The notes under the pieces: generated by a model
Told to the model about the DNA's origin: nothing
What the model saw: only the letters and a program-made list of their open reading frames with translations
Database searches by the model: none
Assembly (NCBI GenBank): GCA_025642065.1
Contig: JAODUP010000092.1
Location: forward strand, 290,001-354,000
DNA length: 64,000 bases
Direction: 5' to 3'
Source of the DNA: Paralvinella palmiformis
Taxonomy: Eukaryota > Annelida > Polychaeta > Terebellida > Alvinellidae
In this document: positions 22,800 through 34,396 of the stretch, one piece after another
How the letters are laid out: each line of letters opens with the position of its first letter
Numbering within the stretch: the first letter of the stretch is position 1
Made by a program: the position numbers and the translations under genes

Positions 22800-22805
22800 T
22801 TTATT
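22800..22805 (-). terminator. Candidate AATAAA poly(A) signal for CEP126
   Basis: TTTATT on the plus strand is AATAAA for the minus-strand CEP126 transcript, 1.6 kb past its stop. It is the only exact hexamer I saw in the expected interval. If both candidates are used, the CUL5 and CEP126 3' ends would come within about 200 bp of each other. Confidence 0.25.
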
Positions 22806-24409
22806 AACAATATCACAGACTGGTTTTGAATGACGGTCACGTGTTGCAATATAAAAATGAACATTTCTTTAGTACACAAAACAGTATAACTTTAAATGAC
22901 GTAAGCAATGATTTAATGGAATCATGGATTCAACATGCACCTCGAGTTGGATTCAAATTGGTGTATTTTGAAACCAAACTTTCATAAAGCCTAAAATAAA
23001 AGACAATTCGACGGTACCAAAAACAGTTTAAACCTGTAATCATCACGAGACAAATTTGTGAAACAAACATCGATATAGCATTATTTATACATTTGTATAC
23101 TTTTCCCTTATAATATACCTACCTATAAATATATATACATCGAATTTGAAGGGAATTTATGAAATATCAGTAACAAGTTTTAGAACTAATGCTTAATAGT
23201 TATCACGTTTGCATGTTTTCATGTAATATATATATATATATATATATATAAATATATATGAAATGATTTAGAGGTCATGTTTAGACACATCTGCTGTGGA
23301 GTAATGTAACAACAACAACAATAATAATATTAAACAATAACACAGACACAACATAAAAATTAACCAATAACAAGAAAGAAAAGTCGACGCATAGCAGGTA
23401 AATAATGATAAAAATTAGCAGTTGTTTAATATCCTTGTTATAAAGCTCAGAACGGCCAGGTATATTCCAAGTCCTGTATACGGCTGACAAATCCAAAATA
23501 AACAAATAAGCTACAACAGCAAAACACTATAAATATTAGGCCAGCTTCCATTCAATTTATCGTGACAAATATTACTGGCTGTAGTAAAACCTCATTAATG
23601 AATATCAATTTACCCAAAATATCTGTTTATCAAGGTTATTTGTAAGTCTGGGCAGAATAATGGATAGTTCAAACTACTTGATATTATTGCCATGTTTTCA
23701 TTGGTCCCTTCACATTTGAATTATTGGGCTTCCATTGTAATACGTACAAAATATTATCATATACTTAAAATTATGCCTTCTTTGTTAAGTTGTTGTTGAC
23801 CATAATAACTCTGATATGTAAAAGTAATTAATGATACATTATCATGCATAAAAACTGAATACTTTTGTGTGTCTGTGTGTATGATATGAATCTGACTAGT
23901 TTGCTAAGAAGAAATTGTTTATAAAAAAGAACATTTATAATCCAAGAGATGATTCATAATTGATTGAAGCAACACATATTAACATGTTTGATCGGAACAA
24001 GTGATTTTTGTTTGTTTAAAAAAAAAGCTAAAATCATAGAGAATTATCTTTTGTTCAGTGGTACCGAACGTGCAACACTACTGGAAAATACAAGATGCTA
24101 ATAGACAGGGAAGATGCGCTGCTATAGAAGCTTGGCACAGTCAAATGATCACAGCTGAAGGGACATCGATAACATTACACACACTCCCCGGTTCTTCAAT
24201 AACACAACACCTTCTGTAGAAAACAAGACAGATTAGCACCGTAAGCCATTCAAAAGCATTAGAAAAACGTTTAACAGCAAAGAAGCTAGATCCAAGTTAA
24301 ATGAGCCATTTGGAACGCAATACAACACCCTCACATCCGGTATGCTCGTAGTTGGTTCAGTCGGTAATAATATCCAGCTAGGTGCACACGCCGTCAACAA
24401 TGCACCATA

Positions 24410-24565
24410 CTATCTATAGCGATATGGCCCGGCATAGTTGGTTGAGCGTTGGATGGGTGCTGATCCACTCCTATAAGCATGTCTTGGTACTGTGCCATTA
24501 GTGGTAGCTTGTCGCTTGGTTGTCGATGACGAGGCAATTGGTTGATGGCCCTTGAATCCAGCATG
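24410..24565 (-). CDS. CEP126: CEP126 last coding exon
   Basis: 51 codons plus TAG. It starts HAGFKGHQP after acceptor CATACAG and ends NYAGPYRYR. The tail is basic and Ser/Thr rich, with no domain recognised. Its frame is fixed by the phase-0 join from the preceding exon. Confidence 0.85.
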   Translation of the reverse strand, partial: HAGFKGHQPIASSSTTKRQATTNGTVPRHAYRSGSAPIQRSTNYAGPYRYR

Positions 24566-25739
24566 CTGTATGAAGAGAAGCCTTACAATATTAATAACTG
24601 ATTAGCTCAACACAATTAACACAGTTATTGTAATACTTAACTGGCGATATACAAGTGTAATATAATATAACCAATGAGAAAGAACAAATATATTTAATCT
24701 AATATCACAGAATATAGATCTGCCAAGATAAATAACACACACGCACACACACACTAGAATATATATATATAACTTATGATGTTACCAATAATAAGCTATA
24801 ATTACTACTATCATCATTACTACCGGGTACTACTAATACTACTACTATTATAATAATAATATGTTTATAATAATAATATTTTATAAAATGCCTTAATCAA
24901 CTTGAGTTGCTCTAACGTGCTATACGCCGAAAACATAATTACAACATGTACTGACTCGCATAACACAGACATACATGTATACTAATAATAAGCTATAATT
25001 ACTACTATCATCATTACTACCGGGTACTACTAATACTACTACTATTATAATAATAATATGTTTATAATAATAATAATAATATGTTTATATAATGCCTTAA
25101 TCAACTTGAGTTGCTCTAACGTGCTATACGCTGAAAACATAATTACAACATGTACTGACTCACATAACACAGACACATTTTATACATACATGTATACCTG
25201 CATATACCACTACAACTACCGCTACAATTACTATTTCTACTAACACCACGACAGTATTAAAACATGACGTTTTTTAAATGAGGCAAAATAACAGTGGTGA
25301 AATAACTTGATACATACATAAGGAGGTGGGTTTGGTGCAAATGATACAGGATACATTTGTGTTTCATTCACTGAAAAATAAAGGAAAACGAACACCTCAT
25401 ATAAGACGGGAAAAATGACACCATGGTTACATCTGAGAAAATAATGTCACACATTGTTCGTTAGAAAGGCGTACAATCTGTGATCCCTTTTTAATTGTTA
25501 CATGAAAAGGAATGCAGTGAAAAAACATGGAATCACATTCACTGACGGATGGATGCAGGCTGCATAGCTTCACCATACAAGGAGGGGATACGTGTAATCT
25601 ATAAACAGATATAGTGACTAATTAATAAAACCAAGCTCCCTACTTACAGCGAAGCCTTTCATTCAATCTCTCCAATGACTGCATTAGCCTCTGCTCTTCA
25701 ATTGATAATGCTGTGGGCACTATAGAAGATAAATGACAG

Positions 25740-25778
<39 letters not shown>

Positions 25779-26309
25779 AGTCAGAATAGAACCTGCAGAG
25801 GTCAGACAAATATGAGAAATATATGTCTTACTGTGGAAATCCTGCCACAAGTACGCTGAAAGACTGGGATGTACGGAGGTCATCATAAAATAATTCAAAG
25901 TATTAATAATAATATGTAAAGTCTGTATAATTAATCCGTCTCTATTTTCCAAGAAAATGAATGCACATGCTTATAGAGTGAGAAACGAAGTTTTCTATAC
26001 ATCAAAAAAATAATGACGACACAAACGAACATATAGGTGTAGGTTAGCATGTTAGTGTCCCATTTCTAAAACGGTGACAGAATTATTATCTTAGTAAGTC
26101 ATACTGAGTTATGTTTGGTGTATCAGTGAGAAAGTAAAATGGTAAATATCACGGCTGATGATGTACCTCTTGGCTGCGAGTTCACTGTATTAATAACTTG
26201 CTGTTCCTGTACAGCCCGATCCATAGCTGCTTCTATCTGACTGTCAGATACAGATTCTTTTGCAAGATTTTCAGCTGCCAAGAATGCTGCAAGGCTCTCA
26301 GAAACTGGA

Positions 26310-26347
<38 letters not shown>

Positions 26348-29300
26348 ACATGTGTGTGTCTTTGTGTGTGTACACATTCTGTATGATGAAATTATTCCAA
26401 TATTATATCTAAAAGTGTGTTCCCACAACAACACAATTATCAGAATATATGTAATCGAGGTTATACTAACGAAGACTGTCATACTGTTCTAACAGCATTA
26501 ATATATAAATGATATTATTTTCAATACTTACCAGGCTGATCTGAGGTTTTTTGAGGTAATGATGGCCCAGATGTTGCTCTATAGTTTGCTGTTTGGTAAG
26601 TATCTTCCGTAGGCTTTATTAAGTGTGTAGTCATGGAGACAGGGGCCTGTGACGTCCCTGTTGCTGATTTTGGTGCATTTTGCCTGTTGCGCTGATTCAA
26701 CAGACTCTGCCTCCTGGCAAAATTATTCAGCACATCCATCGAGACCTTCTTTCGTGCCTGAGTGTTGGTGACTGTTGTGGTGCCCATGTAGTTATTTGTG
26801 TATGTACTATTCACTCTTGTTACTACTCGGAATTGGGGAGCCAATGAATTTCCATCGATGTGTTTATGTGATACTACTGGAGTTTGGGTCACTGTCGTTG
26901 CGTTATTTCTGGCATGGACTGAATCTACAGCACTGCTGTTTGACTGGCGACTGAGACACGTCCGTACCGTATCCCAAAGACAGTTAATTTCTTCGTCTGT
27001 TGGTGTTCTGTCCAATTGGAGTCCATTAACATCATGTACAGCTTGTGATTTAGAAAGTTCAGTATTTACATTAGATGTTGTGGTATTGTCATTATGGACA
27101 TCGACTGGTGTAGATGTAACATTTGTTTTTCTGTTGACTATGTTCGCCGTAAATCTTTCACTGACATCCGGTGATTTTTTCTGATTATTTCTACAGACGA
27201 CAGCCCTACCTGTTGGTGGGTGACTTGGAGGATGAGGTCGTAGGAATGGTTTTCGCCTTTCTGTTCCAGCGCTAGATGCGCGTGGTATTCTAGATGGGTT
27301 TTTCACGACACACGTGTTCTGTAAGCTGGCCGGTGGTGGTTTTCCATACATAGCATTTGGCTCTGAATGTTACAGAATAGTGATCAAATTGAGTTTGCCC
27401 AGATACGTACATAGTGGCATGACTTATTTAACAGGCTATAGCGATACATTAAATACTGTTCATGGCATTAGTTAGATTCTTAAACGCCGTATCCTGCAAG
27501 CCACTATCATTATCCAAAGGCTATATATCTTTTTAAATATGACATTACGTGGTGGCATTTACAACAAAATGTTTGCTAATGCTGAAAATCTGCACTAAAA
27601 TTCCATAAAGCGCCCTGTTTAAAATGAACTTTCATCAACAGTTAATCAATCAGATATTTGAATATCTGCTTTCAATGGGAATGAGCAAAGTGAACCAACA
27701 AACAAGTCAAGCCCGAAAAGCTATTTTTGTTTGACGAATCACTGATCTTTAAGCGCAGAAGTTAAACAATGTGTTATGATGTTACAGTGTTACTGATGAG
27801 TTGGTACATACCACAGCAGGTGTTATTAGCCTGTCCAAGACACAGCAATAGTCAGAGGTTATCAGGGTTAGTCATTTAATAATACCGAAACAAAACTTAC
27901 TGTTCTCTGGCTGACTGTTTTCACTATCGCTGTCATCAGTGTACACGACATCTGCAAATCTCACACTCTTCGGACGCTACAGTGACAAAAACACAACCAT
28001 TTAGAGGTCATACGGCTAAGTGATTATTGATTGATGTTTTATGGCCACTTTTGTGCACATGGTAGGCTGAATAGAGACCTCCAAAGGTAATGAAGGAAGT
28101 GAAAGATGAAACACCCTTCAGATATGGCCACGCAGAGATTCAAACTCGGGTGGTAGTGATCTGTGGTCCAATGTGCTACCAACTAGACCACAGGGGCACC
28201 CCTGGTCACATGGCTAATGGCTGCTAATGATAGTACAAGACACTTTATCCAAGAATAAACATCACAAAAGTGATACACCAACTCACCTTTACAGTGTGCT
28301 CCTTTTTTATTTTCGTTATTTCGAGACTGTCTCTTAGACCTGTGTGTGCACTCATGGATCTCTTCAGGATGTGGCCACGGCCAATATTCACGGCGTTCTG
28401 GTTCGGCAGTGGAGGCCCATAGCTGGAGACCTTTTTCAGTATGCCACGCACTCTGCGAACCTCGGGTTCTGGCTGTGATTCCTCGGCCACATCGCTGCCA
28501 GATGTCAACGTCGAAGCATCGCTGATCTGGCTGTTCTGCTCCTCGGCTTCCTGACCGTTTGCCACTCTGTACATGGGAAACTGGCTGTACTGCTTCAGCA
28601 TATCCATAGCTGGGCCCGTCAGTGGATTGGTGGTAATAATACTGGAGGCCTGCCGCGTGTTCGATCCTACTGTTGAGATCGTCACCGAGGTTACCGGCAG
28701 TGGTCGTGCTCCGGCTGCATTCTGCTGTGGAGCCGTGAAATATGACAAGGTGTTAATCGTGCTGCTAGGTGCTGGTCTCTGTTGTACTGGTGTCTTTTGT
28801 TGCGCTGGTCCCATGCTACTAACTCCTAAGGGCACAGCTTTTTGTTGTACTGGTCCCATACTACTAACTGTTAAGGGCACAGCTTTTTGTTGTACTGGTG
28901 TCGCGATACTGACTGCCAACGGTACAGCCTTTTGTTGGACTGGAATGGTATTTGTGTTGGAATTGCTCACTTCATTGGCATACGGTGCTATCTCGTGGAG
29001 ACATACTTCCTGTGGCTTGGTACTGGGATCAGGATATGGTTCAGGGTTTTTCCTGAAAACACCGACTTCTTGTTCAGCGACGGGAGACGGAGATACCCAA
29101 GCCTTCGTCTTAGCTGTCATACCGAATTCGTGACCAGCATCGTGGTAAACTGGAACATTTTCTTTCACAGCTGCGTTTAAATTCTGAGGCTGCAACTCAG
29201 TTGCATGACCAATCACTGCATTCTGATAATAGAGTCCATTGGTCCGTCCATTTATCTTTGTATCAATTGCATTCAGAGGTTCCGTAAGTTTGGTTTCATT

Positions 29301-30485
29301 CTGACAGCTAGCTTGCTTATCGACAGGTTTTTCCTCGACCACTGGCTGCACACTAGGCTGTTTTACCTGTGGCTGGACTACTGCTACTGGACTGTGTGAA
29401 CTACCCACCCCATGAAGAACATAGCTGGAGTTAATGACCGCTAAATTCTGTCCCACTTTCTGATTGTATACATTTGTAGCAACACCATTTTGTGATGTCT
29501 GAATGCTGTGGTTATGGTGATTGGTGCCATCATTCATCATTACCATTGCAGTAATGTTTGCCGTTGCAGACTGTACGTCCTGTGGATCCTGGTTGTTACT
29601 CGTTTCAAGACTGTCGACAGAATCAGGACTATCTGGTCGTACATCCATGTCTTCCATCTGTTCAACGCCCTGTAGTTTTGGATCACAGTCCATCTCCTTC
29701 TGTATGGCGGCATTGAATTGATGCAGCGACTGCTTCTGCTGTTCCACAAGCAGCTGTTGATGGTGGTGGAGCTGCTGCTCAAACAGGCTGCGGCTGTTGT
29801 TTAGGTTGCGCAGACTGTTATCATGCAACTGCGTCTGGGTGCGATCAGGTACCACACCTTTGCTACCAGTGTAGTTATAGTGGGCAGCATGTGGCCTGCT
29901 AGTCCCGTTGTTTATCATGGATCTGGTACTCTGTACTGACCCAGCAGAACTGACCCGTACCTGAGCCACCCCACCTGTTGCCATGGTAGCAGAGTAACTC
30001 CTGTATGATGTCCTGTTTGCAGAACCAGCTCGCCCACGTACAGCTGAGAGAGCCTCCTCCAGTGTTGGTGTTTTATATCTATCAAGTAACTCTGAAAACC
30101 ATTGTTAATGTAAAAATTAAAAAATCTTATTCTGCCATCAGAATTATTATTATTCATTATATAAGATGATACATTATGGTAATTCCACTGGTTTAATGAA
30201 AATTTTGTTTTAAAATTTATCTCTAGTGTCCACATCTGGCATACTGACCTTATTTCTAGTGTTTACATTTAGTACACTGACCTCATTTCTAGGGTCTATG
30301 TCTGGTACACTGACCTTATTTCTAGTGTCTACATCTATTACACTGACCTTATTTCTAGTGTCCACATCTGACACACTGACCTTATTTCTAGTGTATACAT
30401 CTGGTACACTGACCTTATTCATAGTATTTATATATTTATAGCACACTGACCATATTTAGTTTGTATTGTGTGTGTGTGTTTGTTA

Positions 30486-30532
<47 letters not shown>

Positions 30533-31345
30533 GAATCCGTTAATCCATTTGTCACATGATAATATGTTGGATAAATAAGAATGTTGGAATGTCGAGTCCG
30601 TGACATACCAGTAGTCTGTGTCACACAATTCTTAGATCATAAAGACATGCTGTTGTATGTAACAAAAATAATATGCAACATCCATTGGAATCACAATGAA
30701 ACTTATAATCTTGTGGTGTATTTATTTATTTTCAACAATTATGATACAATAAATGACCAGAAAATAATCCAACATAAAGGTCTGTTTAGTGGAATTAGTT
30801 ATTATTTCGACATCTACAGAAGTGAATCTGATTGCAAGTAACTTTACCTCCGTATTTAAACCAATATTCAATAATCGTGCCCAATGATATGGAATGGCAT
30901 GGAAGCCATTGATCATTTTGATGTTTGTGAATTACAAACATTATAAAGAAATACTCATGTCACTTAGTCCAACAGATTAACTCATGATCTGCTCATTGGA
31001 AAGATCACATATTTGTGTTTTTAATTAGCCATGAATGATTCTGATTGGCTATGAGATAGCCACAGGCAATGGAAGCATCATGTGTCAGTGTGTCAGGGAC
31101 AGTTGTAACTGATTACAATTATTATGGGTGGGTGGGTGGCTTAATTAACCATTACTGACAACATGTCAGTGTATCTTGCATGACTGAACTAGTGGAAATA
31201 TTTGGCAAAATTTAATGTTGTTGGGTTTTTGAGGTCATTTACATTGAAATGCCACAATTTATAATGGAGCTATTAATCCATCACAGGCAATAATGTGTAG
31301 GAAAGTGGATTTGCTGGTTAAATGATATCCAGATTAATGGATTCT

Positions 31346-31380
<35 letters not shown>

Positions 31381-34357
31381 ATGATGAAAGTAGCTAAGAG
31401 CAACAGGACCCAACCATCCTGAAATACCTATAAGTTCAAAAAGCTATATTTATAAATAAACCTATACATACATAAACCTATCAATATATAACCCTAAACA
31501 TGAATAACCCTACACATACATAAACCTATATATTGATAATATGTCTGGGGATAGATCAAATGTGTGTTTGTGTGTGGACATATACAATAGCTATTAGAGA
31601 TGACAGTCAGATACTTACATGAATCAGTGAATGAGAAACTATAATACAAACTATTCTATCATCTGAATGATGTGTTCTTACCATAATCTTTAGCGGAGTA
31701 ATTCTTGTTGCCACGCTGGTATTTTTCTGTTGCTTCTCGAATCTGTTCACGTCTTTTCTGTAAAATTTCTTGTCTCCTTTTCTCTTCTTTTTGTGCCTCT
31801 AATTTCCGCTTCAAGGCAAGATTTCTTTAAAATAAAGGAGATCAGTAGTAGTTTTTTGGTGGACATCTACATAATTTTATAACATATCCACGTCCAAAAA
31901 TTACTATTTTTGTTATATGCTGTATATAAAGATATATTTGCAAGAAGCCATGCTTTCATTCATCAAAGACAGATAGCTATTTTTACTGTTATAGTTTATC
32001 ACTATAGCTATCCTAAAACCATATATCTTTTTATTAAGGGCTCTTCAGTAAATATACATTATTATGATCTGCATCACAATTTACATTCACGAATGCAAGA
32101 CAACTTTTACTTTATGTGACATCTCTCAAAGAAAAATATAGTCAATCTCTTCAATTTATATTTTTTATGAAACACACACACATACACACACTTTGTTTTC
32201 TAGAAATATATATTTCACTGCACTTCATTGTAAGATATTTCCTGCACCACATCAGTGATTTATAATATATTGTAACGTCTAAGATAAAATGATTCAGACT
32301 TTACACTCACAGTTTTCATATACTCAATTTTTAAATGATAATGCCAATTTGCGAAAAAATTTAAATGAAATGTCTCAAACTGGAAACATATGGCAGACTG
32401 TTAGTCAGAGCTTGAAAAATCGGTTGCCTGGATGCCCAGGGCAAATATATTTTCATGCCAGGCTAGTGTTGATCGGCAATCACTTGCCGGTTTGGGCAAG
32501 TGCCTTTTTTAGATGAAAATTCGCCATACATGTGTGTACCAAGCTTGATGTGTGCTAGCCGATTAAAAAAATTTCCTGCTGCATACTAATACTTATAATC
32601 CATGATGCAAAGCTGGCTGTGAGTGCCGGCTATACCTAAAGATTCAATATACACGGCATGCGAATGCGTATGCAACATTGTGGTATCCATGTATTTCAGG
32701 CACCTCTCTCACCTTCTGACTTTTTTTTCTTGGGAATTGGACTGTTGAATCCAGAATGTCATGACGCAGGTTGTAAAAATATGGTTTCAACCATCCGATT
32801 CACATTCTCACCAACTGCTACATGGAGCAATCCGTTTTATTGCATTTGGAAAGTACATACGCAGTCGCACATTTGGAATCATGCTCGTATGTATAAATAT
32901 TTTCCATTTTTTGCTGCATTCAGATTCGCATAATGTGTATACGGAATCTCAGCTTAAGACAACACACTGCCTATTTAAATGGTGTCGACGATAAATAATG
33001 TATTCATTGCAGGTTACTGGCAATGCATTCTTGGTCATTTGAAATTTTATTTATATACTGTATATACTCGCGTATAAGACACACTTTTCATACTCCAAAA
33101 TCGATGCCAAAATCAAATGCGTCTTATAGGCAGGTCATACTAAAAGGGAAAGTAATATCTGGCATAATTTAGGGGGGAAATACAATAATATTGTTTTTCA
33201 ACATTAATAATGTTTATATGAACAATAAACAAATTTATTGGGTGTGTTTTCTATGCTGTCTCTCAAATCCAAACTTAATCATGATAACTGCCATGATTAT
33301 TTAATCCGATGCTCTTATTAGCGATATGATCACAAAGACGTGTCATTACTATCGAGATATGTGAGCATGTGTAATTGGATGGAATGGTAAATGAGGCCAT
33401 GCAAAGAATGATCATATAGAAGTCACATCAAAGGAAAATTATTACAGCAAACAATGTGTTAATTACTTCCAAAGCTGGCACATGGGAACTATTAATAAAC
33501 TACTTCAGACAGCATTACGGAAATGAAAGTACAGCAGCAGACAACCTGAAGTGGCCGTCATTACCTATCGTCACACAGCGGGTGATAACAGCTTGGGATT
33601 AAATTGACCCCGCCATCAATACCAAATCATTCAAGAAGTACTCTATCAGTAATGATTTAGATGACATGGAAGATGATGTATTGTGGGCTGAACAGTATGA
33701 CAAATCCGAGGTAGAAGGCGACAACATGTATGATGATTTTGGAGTTTTGAATCAATATTTTAGTGCATCTTATACACAGGTTTGACTTCAGGGGGGTTTA
33801 TTGGTCTTAAAACTAGGTGAGTCTTATACGTGAGTATATACAGTAGTGAGAGTGAAAATGCCTGTGGGTAACTCAGCAAAGCAGCAATGGGCTGCACTGA
33901 ATAAGCATTTCTTACCAAACAGGTGAAATATAGGCAGGTGAAATGTAGCAGATTTAAAAATAACTGATAATTTTGGATAAGGTGAAAATTTGTTGGGCAA
34001 GTGAAAACATTTGTTAGGCAAGTGCATTTCCAATCTATTTGCCATGGGGCAACTGAACTTAAAAAATTATTTTTCTGGCCCCGCTGTCAGTGTAAATAAA
34101 CATGAATCAACAACAAAATATATGTTTCAAATGTTTCATGGTGAGCTTGATGCAACAAATTGTGAATTTACAAAAGTTCTATTACAAGTTACATAATTAG
34201 TAAGTGTTTTGTCATGAGATATCTACTACACAGTAATGAAACACTTCCTATCAACACAGGTCGGCAAAACGACACTCATCCCATATACACCAACAACACA
34301 AACTATTTCCAAGTACACGTCACAGACTTATCAACTGGCTGAAGACAGCTAGTAAAC

Positions 34358-34396
<39 letters not shown>

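Larger units (their letters stand above)
19339..24409. other. Convergent 3' region between CUL5 and CEP126
   Basis: No coding similarity was found. This should hold both 3' UTRs, tail to tail. It carries a family-C SINE (21849-22060), CA/TA tracts (22712-22748, 23226-23252) and a duplicated AGAGATTTCTAACTGCAGT word near 21630 and 21679. Short open frames here lack family resemblance. Confidence 0.6.

Noticed and set aside
26798..27184. 128-codon plus-strand open frame
   Set aside because: Antisense shadow of the 831-bp CEP126 exon, whose frame is supported by splice phase on both sides.
28573..29133. 186-codon plus-strand open frame
   Set aside because: Antisense to the CEP126 large exon, cysteine-rich only because it mirrors the Gln-rich tandem repeat; no splice or start evidence.
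30210..30446. Possible CRISPR array or repeat protein
   Set aside because: Direct 33-bp units have no unique spacers; this is a eukaryotic intronic minisatellite.
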